A DNA stretch of 64,000 nt from RHKX01 sp963823565 (GTDB lineage Bacteria; Actinomycetota; Thermoleophilia; Solirubrobacterales; 70-9): positions 186,001 through 250,000 of the forward strand of contig CAWGLR010000003.1 in assembly GCA_963823565.1 (NCBI GenBank). The letters run 5' to 3'. The notes beneath the pieces are model-generated. The model ran no database searches. It saw nothing but the letters and a program-made list of their open reading frames with translations, and was not told the origin of the DNA. Numbering within the stretch: position 1 is the first letter of the stretch; each line of letters starts with the position of its first letter. Below, piece after piece: positions 41,957-51,033 of the stretch. Both the position numbers and the translations under genes were made by a program.

Positions 41957-41984
41957 CCCCTTACTCGCGATCGCGAGTAAGGGG
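41957..41984. promoter_or_regulatory. Perfect 28-bp operator palindrome
   Basis: CCCCTTACTCGCGA is followed immediately by its exact reverse complement. It sits just upstream of the CATACT -10 box (41987-41992) of the regulator gene, where a bound dimer would cover the -35 region. A second CCCCTTAC half-site lies about one and a half helical turns upstream (41935-41942). Confidence 0.8.
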
Positions 41985-41986
41985 GC

Positions 41987-41992
41987 CATACT
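41987..41992 (+). promoter_or_regulatory. Candidate -10 box of the LuxR/AAA regulator
   Basis: CATACT ends seven bases before the GTG at 42000; no ribosome binding site, so a leaderless transcript is likely. Confidence 0.5.
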
Positions 41993-41999
41993 TGAGGTC

Positions 42000-44993
42000 G
42001 TGGCGCAGCGAGTGAGCAGCAGCCGCTTCGTGGGGCGCGAGCGTGAGCTCGCGGAGCTCCGGAGGGCGCTGAGCTCGGCCGACGAGCTCCCGGCCGTGTA
42101 CTTCGTCGCCGGCGAGTCCGGCGTCGGCAAGACCCGGCTGCTCCGCGAGCTCGCCGCTGCGGCCGAGGCCGACGGCGCCAGGGCCCTCGGCGGCTCGTGC
42201 ATCGAGCTCGGCGGCGACGAGCTGCCCTACGCGCCGCTGGTCGCCGCCCTGCGTCCGCTGCACCGGACGTGCGAGCCGGCCCTCGACTCCCTCTCGCAGT
42301 CGACGCGCGCGCAGCTCGCGCGGCTCAGCCCGGAGATCGGTGAGCCCTCCGACGAGGGCGAGCGCGAGCGCGGGGAGGCGCAGCGCCGGCTCTTCGACGC
42401 CTTCCTCGAGCTGATCGCGGTGCTCGGCGAGGAGCGCCCAGTGGTGCTGTGGATCGAGGACATCCACTGGGCCGACAGCTCCACGCGCGCCTTCCTCCGC
42501 TTCCTCGCCGCGAGCCTGAGCGGCGAGCGGGTCCTCGTCGTCGCCACCTACCGCGGCGACGAGCTGCACCGGCGCCATCCGCTGCGCCCCCTGCTGGCCG
42601 AGCTCGAGCGCTCGCCGCGGGCGCGGCGGATCGAGCTCGAGCGGTTCGACCGCGGCGAGCTCACCGACCAGCTCACCGACATCGTCGGGGAGGCCCCCGC
42701 GAGCGACGTCGTCGAGCGTCTCTTCAGCCGCAGCGAGGGCAACCCGCTGTTCACCGAGGAGCTGCTCGCCGCCGGCATCGACGGCCGGGGATCGCTGCCA
42801 CCGAGCCTGCGGGAGGCGTTGCTGATCCGCGCCGAGCGGCTGTCGCCCGAGGCCCAGGCCCTGCTGCGGCTGCTCGCGGTGGCCGGCCGCGCGCGCGAGG
42901 GCGTGCTCGCGGCGGCGTCCGGCGACGACGGCGCCGCGTCGATCTCGTCGGCGCTGCGCGAGGCGATGGACGCCCAGATCGTCGTCCTCGACGGCGACCG
43001 CTTCGGCTTCCGCCACGCCCTGTTACGCGAGGTGCTCCATGACGACCTCCTGCCCGGCGAGCGCTCCGAGCTGCACCTGCGGCTCGCCGCGGCCCTCGAG
43101 CGCGTCGAGGTCGAGTCCGGCTCGGCCTGGTCGGCGACCGCCGTCGCCCACCACTACCACGCGGCCGGGGACCAGCCGGCTGCGCTGCGGTCGGCCGTCG
43201 CCGCCGCCCGCGCCGTGCGCTCGCTCCACGCCTACGGCGAGGCCGGCTCGCTGCTCGACCGCGCGCTCGCGCTCTGGCCGCGGGTGGAGAACGCGGCCGA
43301 GGTCGCGGGGATCGACGAGGCCGGCCTGCTGGCGGAGGCGGCGCGCGTCCACTACCTCGACGACCAGGACGCGGTTGCGGAGGCGCTCTACGAGCGGGCG
43401 ATCGAGGCGCTCGACCTCGAGGCGGACCCCGAGCGCGCGGCGAACATGCTCAGCAGGCTCGCGGCCTGCCAGTGGACGCTGGGTCGCGCGGAGCGCAGCC
43501 GGGAGACGCAGCGGCGCGGGCTCGACCTGCTGCCGGCGGAGGGCAACTCCCCGGCGCGCGCCCGCCTGCTGGGCCAGCGCGTCCGGTTCCTGCTCCTGCA
43601 GGGACGGTTCGGGGCCGTCGTCGAGACCGCGCCCGAGGCGATCGAGGCCACGGAGTCGCTCGGCATGGACAGCGAGCTCGCCGCACTGCTGAACCGCTAC
43701 GGCTGCGCGCTCTTCGCGCTCGGGCGCGAAGAGGAGGGCCATGAGCGGATGGTGGAGTCGATCGCCCTCGCCGAGCGCACCGGCCAGAGCGAGGACCTGG
43801 CGATCGCCTACACCAACTATGCCGACGCCCTCCACGTCTCCGGGCAGACCCGCCGCGCCCGCGAGCTCGTCGAGGAGGGCATCGGGCGGATCCGCGATCG
43901 GATCACCAGCCGCGGCGGCTCCCTGCGCGCGTTCCGCTTCGTCCGCCTCAACCTCGCCGAGATGAACTTCGAGCTCGGGGACTGGGACCGGGTCGGCGCC
44001 GAGCTGGCGGAGGCCGGTACGGCCGTCCAGGGCGTCGTCCTCGCCCATGCGCGGCTGCGCCGGGCTCAGCTCACGCTCGCCCGCGGCGGCGAGGAGGGGG
44101 TCGACGAGGCCCTCGAGGAGGCGCGGGAGATCCTTCGCGACGCGCTCGAGCCCCAGTACATCGCGCTGATGGCGATGCTCTCGGCCGAGCGGGAGGAGCG
44201 TCGCGGCGAGCTCGACGCGGCGCGGCGCGCGATCGACGACGGCCTCGACCGGATCCAGTTCTGCTCCGAGGACGGGTTCCGCATCTCCCTGGTCGCGGCC
44301 GCGGGGCTGACGGTGGAGGCGGAGGTCGCCGAGCGCGCCCGGGACGTCGGCGACGGCGACCGGGCGCGTGCCGCACTGGCGCGAGCCGACCGCTTCCTGG
44401 CGCTCGTCGAGGCCGCCGCCGAGGAGGGGGCGGGAGCAGTCGAGGGCGCGCTGCTCGCCTCCGCTCGCGCCGAGCACGCCCGCGCGGGCGGCGACGACGA
44501 CCAGGCGCTGTGGCGCGCGGCGGCGGGGGAGTGGCGCCAGGTCGAGCGCCCGTACCCGGAGGCGATCGCGCTGTGGCGCGGTGCCCAGGCGGCGCTGTCG
44601 CGCGGCGACCGCGAGGGTGCCCGCTCGCAGCTCGCAGCGGCCTGCGAGATCGCCCGCCGCCTCGGCGCGGGATGGCTCGAGGGGGAGGTCGAGGGCCTCG
44701 CCACCCGCGCCCGGCTGGCGCCGCTGGAGATCCCGTCCGGCGACGACGCCGCCCCGCAGAGCCGGGAGGAGGAGGCGCCCTTCGGCCTCACCGCGCGCGA
44801 GCTACAGGTGCTCGAGCTGGTCAGCGTCGGCGCGACGAACCGCGAGATCGGCGAGCGGCTGTACATGGCGGAGAAGACCGCGAGCGTCCACGTCTCGCGC
44901 ATCCTCGCCAAGCTCGACGTCCGCAGCCGTACCGAGGCCGCCGCGGTGGCCCATCGCCACGGCATCGGCGACGCGGTCGAGCAGCGGGCGTAG
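42000..44993 (+). CDS. Large ATP-binding LuxR (LAL/MalT-type) transcriptional regulator
   Basis: 997 residues starting at GTG. The N-terminal AAA/STAND ATPase has F-V-G-R-E-R-E-L near the start, Walker A G-E-S-G-V-G-K-T-R and Walker B V-V-L-W-I-E-D-I-H-W-A-D. A long TPR-like helical region (about 350-880) follows. The C-terminal LuxR helix-turn-helix contains L-T-A-R-E-L-Q-V-L and K-T-A-S-V-H-V-S-R-I-L-A-K-L. LAL regulators usually switch on when an inducer and ATP bind. No adjacent catabolic or antibiotic cluster is evident; it converges on nuoN with ten bases between. It may bind the palindrome upstream. Confidence 0.92.
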   Translation: MAQRVSSSRFVGRERELAELRRALSSADELPAVYFVAGESGVGKTRLLRELAAAAEADGARALGGSCIELGGDELPYAPLVAALRPLHRTCEPALDSLSQSTRAQLARLSPEIGEPSDEGERERGEAQRRLFDAFLELIAVLGEERPVVLWIEDIHWADSSTRAFLRFLAASLSGERVLVVATYRGDELHRRHPLRPLLAELERSPRARRIELERFDRGELTDQLTDIVGEAPASDVVERLFSRSEGNPLFTEELLAAGIDGRGSLPPSLREALLIRAERLSPEAQALLRLLAVAGRAREGVLAAASGDDGAASISSALREAMDAQIVVLDGDRFGFRHALLREVLHDDLLPGERSELHLRLAAALERVEVESGSAWSATAVAHHYHAAGDQPAALRSAVAAARAVRSLHAYGEAGSLLDRALALWPRVENAAEVAGIDEAGLLAEAARVHYLDDQDAVAEALYERAIEALDLEADPERAANMLSRLAACQWTLGRAERSRETQRRGLDLLPAEGNSPARARLLGQRVRFLLLQGRFGAVVETAPEAIEATESLGMDSELAALLNRYGCALFALGREEEGHERMVESIALAERTGQSEDLAIAYTNYADALHVSGQTRRARELVEEGIGRIRDRITSRGGSLRAFRFVRLNLAEMNFELGDWDRVGAELAEAGTAVQGVVLAHARLRRAQLTLARGGEEGVDEALEEAREILRDALEPQYIALMAMLSAEREERRGELDAARRAIDDGLDRIQFCSEDGFRISLVAAAGLTVEAEVAERARDVGDGDRARAALARADRFLALVEAAAEEGAGAVEGALLASARAEHARAGGDDDQALWRAAAGEWRQVERPYPEAIALWRGAQAALSRGDREGARSQLAAACEIARRLGAGWLEGEVEGLATRARLAPLEIPSGDDAAPQSREEEAPFGLTARELQVLELVSVGATNREIGERLYMAEKTASVHVSRILAKLDVRSRTEAAAVAHRHGIGDAVEQRA

Positions 44994-45003
44994 GGACGGG
45001 GGG

Positions 45004-46563
45004 TCAGCCCGGCAGCGAGCCGACGAGCTCGCCCGCGTGCTGGGCGAAGTCGACGAGCGGGCTGGGGAAGACTCCGAAGAACACCGTCGCCGCCGCGGCG
45101 AGGAGGATCGAGCCGACGACGAGCCAGCAGCGGCCGCCGCTCGGCTCACCCTCCGGTGTGCGCCCGGGCTCGGCGCCGCGCCGCGCGAGGAGGGCGTCGG
45201 CCTCGGGGGAGCCGCCGGCGATCGCCGGCGTGGGTTGCGGCGCCTGGCGCGGCGCGGGTCGCATCCAGATCGCGGCGACGACCCGCAGGTAGTAGGCGAG
45301 GGAGATCATCGATCCGATCACGATCATCACCCCGAGCCAGGTGTAGTCGCCGCCGACCGCGGCCTCGATCAGGAAGAGCTTGCCCATGAAGCCGGCGGTG
45401 CCCGGCAGGCCGGCGAGCGCGAGCATCGCGATCGTCAGCGGCCAGGCCAGCAGCGGCCGGTCCTTGCCGAGGCCCTCGACGGAGGCGACGTCGTCGCCGA
45501 GGGCGGTCTCGCGCTCGCGGATCGCGATCACCCCGAAGGCGGCGAGGTTCATCACCGTGTAGGCGGCGAGGTAGAAGGTCATCGCCTCGATTCCCTCGGT
45601 CGTGAAGACCAGCATCCCGACGAGGATGTAGCCGCCCTGCGCGATCCCCGAGTAGCCGAGCAGGCGCTTCAGGGAGCTCTGGCCGAGCGCGCCGACGTTG
45701 CCGACGACGATCGAGATCGCCGCCAGCGCCGCCAGCGCCGGCTTCCAGTCGCCGGCCGCGGGACCGAGCGCCTCGAAGAAGAAGCGGGCGAAGACCGCGA
45801 ACGCGGCGGCCTTGGTCGCGACCGCCATGAACGCGGTCACCGGCGTCGGCGCGCCCTCGTAGACGTCGGGGGTCCACTGGTGGAAGGGGGCGACCGAGAC
45901 CTTGAACGCGAGCCCGACCGCGCAGAGCGCGATGCCGATCAGGACCAGCGGGTCGTCGGCCATGTCGCCGCCGATGCCGGCGGCGATCGCCCCGAAGCCG
46001 GTCGATCCCGAGCCGCCGTAGATCATCGCCATCCCGTAGAGCAGCGTCGCCGAGCCGAGCGAGCCGACGATCAGGTACTTGAGCCCCGACTCCAGCGAGC
46101 CCGGGCGCGTGCGGTGGGAGCCGCAGAGGACGTAGAGCGGGACCGACAGCAGCTCGAGCGCGATGAAGAACGTGATCAGGCTCTGCGCCTGCGCGAGCAG
46201 GACCATGCCGAGCACCGAGCCGAGCAGCAGCGCGTGCGACTCGCCGTGCCCGGCCTCGTCGGCGGCCGCGTCGCGGAGCTGGAGGAGGACCGCGAACGCC
46301 GCTGCGGCCACCGTCATCAGGCCGATCGTGATCGCGAGGCCGTCGAGCCGGAGCGCCCCTGCGACGAGGTCGGTGGGTTCCTCGCCGAGCTGCCAGATCA
46401 GCAAACCCGCGGTTGCGCCGAGCGCGATCAGCGTCAGCAGCGTCGAGGGCCAGCGGCTCGTCCGCGGCACCAGCAGCGCGCTGAGCAGGACGACGCAGAT
46501 CCCGGCGGTCAGCGCGATGACCGGCGAGAGCGCGGCGTAGTCGATGTCCGGCGTCTCGATCAC
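45004..46563 (-). CDS. nuoN: NADH-quinone oxidoreductase subunit N
   Basis: 519 residues, an antiporter-like proton-pumping subunit of complex I with about 14 helices. Conserved family features include the charged lysine helix around K-Y-L-I-V-G-S-L-G-S-A, the broken-helix P-F-H-Q-W-T-P-D-V-Y-E-G-A-P-T-P and F-M-G-K-L-F-L-I-E-A. It starts at GTG overlapping the nuoM stop (GTGA) and is the last gene of the left part of the split nuo locus. Confidence 0.95.
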   Translation of the reverse strand: MIETPDIDYAALSPVIALTAGICVVLLSALLVPRTSRWPSTLLTLIALGATAGLLIWQLGEEPTDLVAGALRLDGLAITIGLMTVAAAAFAVLLQLRDAAADEAGHGESHALLLGSVLGMVLLAQAQSLITFFIALELLSVPLYVLCGSHRTRPGSLESGLKYLIVGSLGSATLLYGMAMIYGGSGSTGFGAIAAGIGGDMADDPLVLIGIALCAVGLAFKVSVAPFHQWTPDVYEGAPTPVTAFMAVATKAAAFAVFARFFFEALGPAAGDWKPALAALAAISIVVGNVGALGQSSLKRLLGYSGIAQGGYILVGMLVFTTEGIEAMTFYLAAYTVMNLAAFGVIAIRERETALGDDVASVEGLGKDRPLLAWPLTIAMLALAGLPGTAGFMGKLFLIEAAVGGDYTWLGVMIVIGSMISLAYYLRVVAAIWMRPAPRQAPQPTPAIAGGSPEADALLARRGAEPGRTPEGEPSGGRCWLVVGSILLAAAATVFFGVFPSPLVDFAQHAGELVGSLPG

Positions 46564-48089
46564 GGGATGGCCTCGGCGATCGTGCTCACCTCAGGGTGCT
46601 GCACGCCCTCGGGGCAGCTCGGCTTCGCGGAGTCGCTCGTGCAGAGGGCCGAGAGGCTGCGGTTCACCGACGCCTCGCCGCGCTCGGTGATCAGCGCCGG
46701 GTACAGCGCCAGGGCGACGATCGCGAGCACGAGCGGCACGAGGACCACGCTCTCGCGCAGGGTGATCTCGCGCGAGACGATCCCGTCGGGCAGCCGGTTG
46801 TGCATCGTCCGCTGGTACATCCGCAGCGCGTAGAACGCGGCGAGGGCGATGCCCGTCGAGGCGATCAGCGCGATCGCGACCTTCGACTGGAAGAGGCCGC
46901 TGAGGATGTAGAACTCGCCGACGAAGTTGGCGGAGCCGGGCATCGCCAGCAGCGCGAGCGTCACGATCATGAAGAGGATCGCGAAGACCGGCGCCCGCTT
47001 CGCCAGGCCGCCCATCTCGCGGACGTCCTCGGTGCCGGTGCGCTCGGCGAGGAACGCGATGATGAAGAAGACCGGCGCGACCACGAGGCCGTGGTTGACC
47101 ATCTGGATGACCGCGCCGTCGCCGCCGTCGGTGGCGAGGCTGAAGATGCCGAGGGTGATGAAGCCCATCTGCGCCATCGACGAGTAGCCGGCGATCAGCC
47201 GGATGTTCGTCTGCGTGAAGGCCATCGCCGACCCGTAGACGATCGAGGCGAGCGCGAGGATCAGGATCACGTCCTGGAAGTGGACGCTGGCGTCGGGGAA
47301 GAGGGGGATCACCACGCGCAGGAAGCCGTAGGCGCCGACCTTCGAGAGCACGCCGCCGAGCAGGACCAGCACCGGCAGCGGGCAGGAGCGGTAGGCGTCC
47401 GGCATCCAGCCGTGGACGAGGAACGCCGGCATCTTCACGAGGAAGGCGAGCGCGAAGAAGCAGAAGATCCAGTACTGCGAGCCGGTCTCCAGCGGCGCCG
47501 AGCGCAGTGCCTCCAACGAGAAGGTGGTGCCACCGAGGGCGTCGCCGGCGAGGACGGCGGTCGCGATCGCCGCCGCCAGCATCAGCAGCGAGCCGACCAG
47601 CGTGAAGACGATCATCTTGATCGTCGCCCGGATCCGGTCGCCCGTTCCCCACGCCCCGATCAGGAAGTAGAACGGGATCAGCATCAGGTCGAAGAAGAGG
47701 ACGAACAGCAGCAGGTCCTGCGCGAGGAACGCCCCCAGCGTCGCCGTCTGTCCGAGCCCGAGCATGAAGAAGTAGGTCCGCGCCCGGTCGGGGACCTGGA
47801 GCGCCGAGTACAGCGTCGCCGCCGACCACAGCAGCGAGGTCAGCAGGACGAGGAACAGGCTGAGCCCGTCGACCCCGAGCTGGTAGCTGACGCCGAGGTC
47901 CGGGATCCACTCGTGGCTGACCGCCTCCTGCAGCGCGCCGGAGGCGGTGTCGAACCCGGCGACGAGCGCGATCGCCAGCCCGAGCGAGACGAGCGAGCCG
48001 AGAAAGGCGAGCCAACCGCTGAGCCGAGCGGGGAGGAAGCAGGCGAGGAGGGCGACGCCGAGGGGGAGGAAGACGATTGCGGTCAGCAC
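46560..48089 (-). CDS. nuoM: NADH-quinone oxidoreductase subunit M
   Basis: 509 residues, the second antiporter-like subunit. It shows L-F-F-D-L-M-L-I-P-F-Y-F-L-I-G, the P-A-F-L-V-H-G-W-M-P-D-A-Y broken helix and G-E-F-Y-I-L-S-G-L-F. It begins one base after nuoL ends and overlaps nuoN by four bases. A cysteine-containing tail of about 35 residues after the last helix is longer than usual and hydrophilic. Confidence 0.95.
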   Translation of the reverse strand: MLTAIVFLPLGVALLACFLPARLSGWLAFLGSLVSLGLAIALVAGFDTASGALQEAVSHEWIPDLGVSYQLGVDGLSLFLVLLTSLLWSAATLYSALQVPDRARTYFFMLGLGQTATLGAFLAQDLLLFVLFFDLMLIPFYFLIGAWGTGDRIRATIKMIVFTLVGSLLMLAAAIATAVLAGDALGGTTFSLEALRSAPLETGSQYWIFCFFALAFLVKMPAFLVHGWMPDAYRSCPLPVLVLLGGVLSKVGAYGFLRVVIPLFPDASVHFQDVILILALASIVYGSAMAFTQTNIRLIAGYSSMAQMGFITLGIFSLATDGGDGAVIQMVNHGLVVAPVFFIIAFLAERTGTEDVREMGGLAKRAPVFAILFMIVTLALLAMPGSANFVGEFYILSGLFQSKVAIALIASTGIALAAFYALRMYQRTMHNRLPDGIVSREITLRESVVLVPLVLAIVALALYPALITERGEASVNRSLSALCTSDSAKPSCPEGVQHPEVSTIAEAIP

Positions 48090-50102
48090 CTAGCTCGCCA
48101 CCACCAGGAAGTAAACGCCCAACCCCGCCAGGCCGGCGACGAACAGCAGCGCGTAGAAGCGGACGAACCCCGACTGGGCGGTCCGGACGACGGCGCCGAG
48201 GCCCTTCGCGGTGCCGCTGGCGCCCCCGACGATCGCGTCCTGGACGACGTAGCGCTCGAAGGTCGAGTTCGCGAACCGGCCCAGCGCGACGACAGGCCTG
48301 TAGATCAGCGCGTCGATCAGCTCGTCGAAGTACCAGCGGTGGAAGAGAAAGTCGTGGACGGGGCGCAGCCGGTCGCGCAGCCGCAGCGTCGAGCCGGTCG
48401 CGACCAGGTAGAGGTAGAAGGCGGCCGCGATGCCGATGATCGAGCAGACGGCGCCGACCAGCAGGCCGATGTAGGCGGTCGTGGTGCTCACCGTGACCGT
48501 ATGGGCGATCGTCGAGTCCTCGAAGGTCGGCTCGAGGAAGCTCTCGACGACGTGGGTGACGCCGGGGATCTGCAGGAAGCCCGCGAAGAGCGCGCCGAAG
48601 GCGAGCACGCCCATCGCGATCCGCATCGGCGCCGCGCGCTCGGCGATGTGGTGCTCGGCCCCGGGGAAGCCGACGTCGGTGTCCTCAGTCTCGCCGGTCG
48701 CCGGGTTCATCGGCTCGCCGTGGGCGAGGTGGCCGCGCTCGAGCTCGGTGGCCTCGGGAACCGGGTCCCCGTAGACGACCCGGAAGACGATCCGGAACGA
48801 GTAGAAGGCGGTGAGGATCGCCGCGGCGTAACCGCCGATCGCGAACGCCCAGTACATGCCGCCGCGCTCGGCGGCGAAGACGAGGATCTCGTCCTTGGAG
48901 AAGAACCCGGAGGTCCCGGGGAAGCCGGCGAGGGCGAGCGCGCCGATCGTCAGCGTCCCGCAGGTGAACGCCATCGCCTTGCGGAAGCCGCCCATCCGGT
49001 CGATGTTCTGGATCGCCGCCATCGCGGCGATGATCGAGCCCGCCGCCATGAACAGCAGCGCCTTGAAGAAGGCGTGGGTCATCAGGTGGAAGAGGCCCGC
49101 GGAGTAGGCGCCGATCGAGACGCCGACGACCATGTAGCCGATCTGGCTCATCGTCGAGTAGGCGATGATCCGCTTCAGGTCGGTGACGACGAGCGCGATG
49201 GTCGCCGCGATGATCAGCGTCGCCAGGCCGACGAAGGCGCCGATGTCCGCCGCCGTCGGGGCGAGCTCGAAGAGCGGGTGGGCGCGGGCGATCAGGTAGA
49301 CGCCGGCGGTGACCATCGTCGCCGCGTGGATCAGCGCCGAGACCGGCGTCGGGCCCTCCATCGCGTCCGGGAGCCAGGTGTGGAACGGGATCTGCGCCGA
49401 CTTCGCGAACGCGCCGACGAGCAGGAGCAGGCAGATCGCGACGATGGTCCACTCGTTCGTGGTGAAGTGCTCGGGCGCCGCCTCGAAGACGCCGAGGTAG
49501 TCGCTTGCCCCGAGCTCGCGGATGATCAGGATCGCGGCGAACATCAACCCGATGTCGCCGACGACGTTGATCACGAACGCCTTCATGCCGGCCTTCGTCG
49601 CGGTCTTGCGCCGGTACCAGAAGCTGATCAGCGCGTAGGACGCGTAGCCGACGAACGCCCAGCCGACGATCAGCAGGACGAAGTTGCCCGCCAGGACCAG
49701 CAGCAGCATCGAGAAGACGAAGAAGTTCAGGTAGGCGAAGAAGCGCCGGTACCCCTCGTCGCCGCCCATGTAGGAGAACGAGTAGAGGTGGATCAGCGTC
49801 GAGACGCCGCTGACGACGAGGATCATGAAGACCGACAGCGGGTCGACGAGGATCCCGAGGTCGAACGGGATCCCGGCGGCGCCGGCGTAGTCGTAGAGGG
49901 TGTCGGCGAGGTGGCGCGCCTCGGCGGGCTCGGCCTGGAGCTGGATCAGCGCGCCGATCGCGCAGACGAACGCGGCGGCGATGGCGCCGGTGCCGATCGC
50001 CCCCGCGGTGCGTCCCGGGAGCGTCCGCCAGAAGAGGCCGATGAGGATGGAGCCGGCGAGGGGGAAGGCGAGGACGAGCCAGGCCCAGGTGGTGGCGCTC
50101 AT
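48090..50102 (-). CDS. nuoL: NADH-quinone oxidoreductase subunit L
   Basis: 670 residues, the distal antiporter-like subunit with the long lateral helix that braces the membrane arm. Motifs include the S-F-W-Y-R-R-K-T-A-T-K-A-G helix, P-F-H-T-W-L-P-D-A-M-E-G-P-T-P-V-S-A-L-I-H-A-A-T and L-M-T-H-A-F-F-K-A-L. The ATG at 50102 is chosen for its ATGA overlap with nuoK and its normal N-terminus; the frame is open further upstream but unrelated. Confidence 0.95.
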   Translation of the reverse strand: MSATTWAWLVLAFPLAGSILIGLFWRTLPGRTAGAIGTGAIAAAFVCAIGALIQLQAEPAEARHLADTLYDYAGAAGIPFDLGILVDPLSVFMILVVSGVSTLIHLYSFSYMGGDEGYRRFFAYLNFFVFSMLLLVLAGNFVLLIVGWAFVGYASYALISFWYRRKTATKAGMKAFVINVVGDIGLMFAAILIIRELGASDYLGVFEAAPEHFTTNEWTIVAICLLLLVGAFAKSAQIPFHTWLPDAMEGPTPVSALIHAATMVTAGVYLIARAHPLFELAPTAADIGAFVGLATLIIAATIALVVTDLKRIIAYSTMSQIGYMVVGVSIGAYSAGLFHLMTHAFFKALLFMAAGSIIAAMAAIQNIDRMGGFRKAMAFTCGTLTIGALALAGFPGTSGFFSKDEILVFAAERGGMYWAFAIGGYAAAILTAFYSFRIVFRVVYGDPVPEATELERGHLAHGEPMNPATGETEDTDVGFPGAEHHIAERAAPMRIAMGVLAFGALFAGFLQIPGVTHVVESFLEPTFEDSTIAHTVTVSTTTAYIGLLVGAVCSIIGIAAAFYLYLVATGSTLRLRDRLRPVHDFLFHRWYFDELIDALIYRPVVALGRFANSTFERYVVQDAIVGGASGTAKGLGAVVRTAQSGFVRFYALLFVAGLAGLGVYFLVVAS

Positions 50103-50398
50103 CCGCGCAACCCCCGCGTCTCGTCGACGTCGAGCGGGATCCGCCGCCTGTACATCGCGACGAGCAGCCCGAGGCCGACGACGACCTCGGCCGCGGCGAC
50201 GACCATCACGATCAGGGCGAAGACCTGCCCGTCGGCGTTGCCGAGGCTGCGCGAGAAGGCGATCAGCGCCAGGTTCGAGCTGTTGAGCATCAGCTCCAGG
50301 CAGAGCAGGATCACCAGCGGGCTGCGGCGGACGAGCACGCCGCCGGCGCCGATCGAGAACAGCAGAGCGCTGAGGACGAGGTACCAGCTCGTGTCCAT
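50099..50398 (-). CDS. nuoK: NADH-quinone oxidoreductase subunit K
   Basis: 99 residues with three helices and the conserved membrane glutamates in C-L-E-L-M-L-N-S-S-N-L and A-A-A-E-V-V-V-G-L-G, which lie on the proton path. Length is standard. It starts directly after the nuoJ stop and overlaps nuoL by four bases. Confidence 0.96.
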   Translation of the reverse strand: MDTSWYLVLSALLFSIGAGGVLVRRSPLVILLCLELMLNSSNLALIAFSRSLGNADGQVFALIVMVVAAAEVVVGLGLLVAMYRRRIPLDVDETRGLRG

Positions 50399-50935
50399 CT
50401 ACTCGCCGGCCTCCGCGCGGGCGGCCTCGCGGTCGGTCCGCCGCCCGGCGAGCACGACCGCGCCGACCGCGGCGACCAGGAGCAGGAGCGACGCCGCCTC
50501 GAACGGGATCAGGAACCTCTCGAGCAGCAGCTCGCCGATCGCAGACGGGCTGCCGAAGCCCGCCGGGATCGCCGGTCCCTGGGAGTCGATCGCCTCGAGC
50601 CCGCTGGCGAGCAGCGCGATCGAGAGCTCGATGAACAGCGCCCCGGCCACCAGCGGCGCCAGGACCCGCTGGCCGGGAATCGCGTCCCACAGCGGCTCCT
50701 CGAACCCGCCGACGTAGGCGGCGACGAAGACGTAGAGGACCATCACGGCGCCGGCGTAGACGACGACCTGCGCGGCCGCGACGAACTCGGCGTGCAGCAT
50801 CAGGAACAGCCCGGCAAGCGAGAACAGGTGCACGACGAGGGCGAGCACGCTGTAGAACGGATTGCGAAGCGCGATCACCGCGATCGCACCGCCGAGGGCG
50901 CCGATCGCGCCGGCGAAGAAAGCGACCTGCTCCAT
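50399..50935 (-). CDS. nuoJ: NADH-quinone oxidoreductase subunit J
   Basis: 178 residues with five helices and the Y-A-G-A-V-M-V-L-Y-V-F block of helix 3, the pi-bulge region important in coupling. It is the first gene of the left nuo block. nuoI, its usual neighbour, lies about 9.3 kb away on the same strand, beyond a segment of opposite-strand genes. The promoter for this block must lie in the 98 bases shared with the divergent esterase gene. Confidence 0.94.
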   Translation of the reverse strand: MEQVAFFAGAIGALGGAIAVIALRNPFYSVLALVVHLFSLAGLFLMLHAEFVAAAQVVVYAGAVMVLYVFVAAYVGGFEEPLWDAIPGQRVLAPLVAGALFIELSIALLASGLEAIDSQGPAIPAGFGSPSAIGELLLERFLIPFEAASLLLLVAAVGAVVLAGRRTDREAARAEAGE

Positions 50936-51033
50936 CGCGCGGCAGCCTATCGACGGCTGCCCGGCGGCGTCCGCCCTCCGGACGGCCGGGCGAGGCGCCT
51001 CGGCGATCGTGATCTAGGGTTCCGCGGCAGCCG

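Noticed and set aside
46596..50717. A plus-strand open frame of 1373 codons across nuoM-nuoL-nuoJ
   Set aside because: It is the antisense shadow of clear nuo genes; its product is very R/D/H-rich low complexity with no domain, as expected when GC-rich codons are read backwards.
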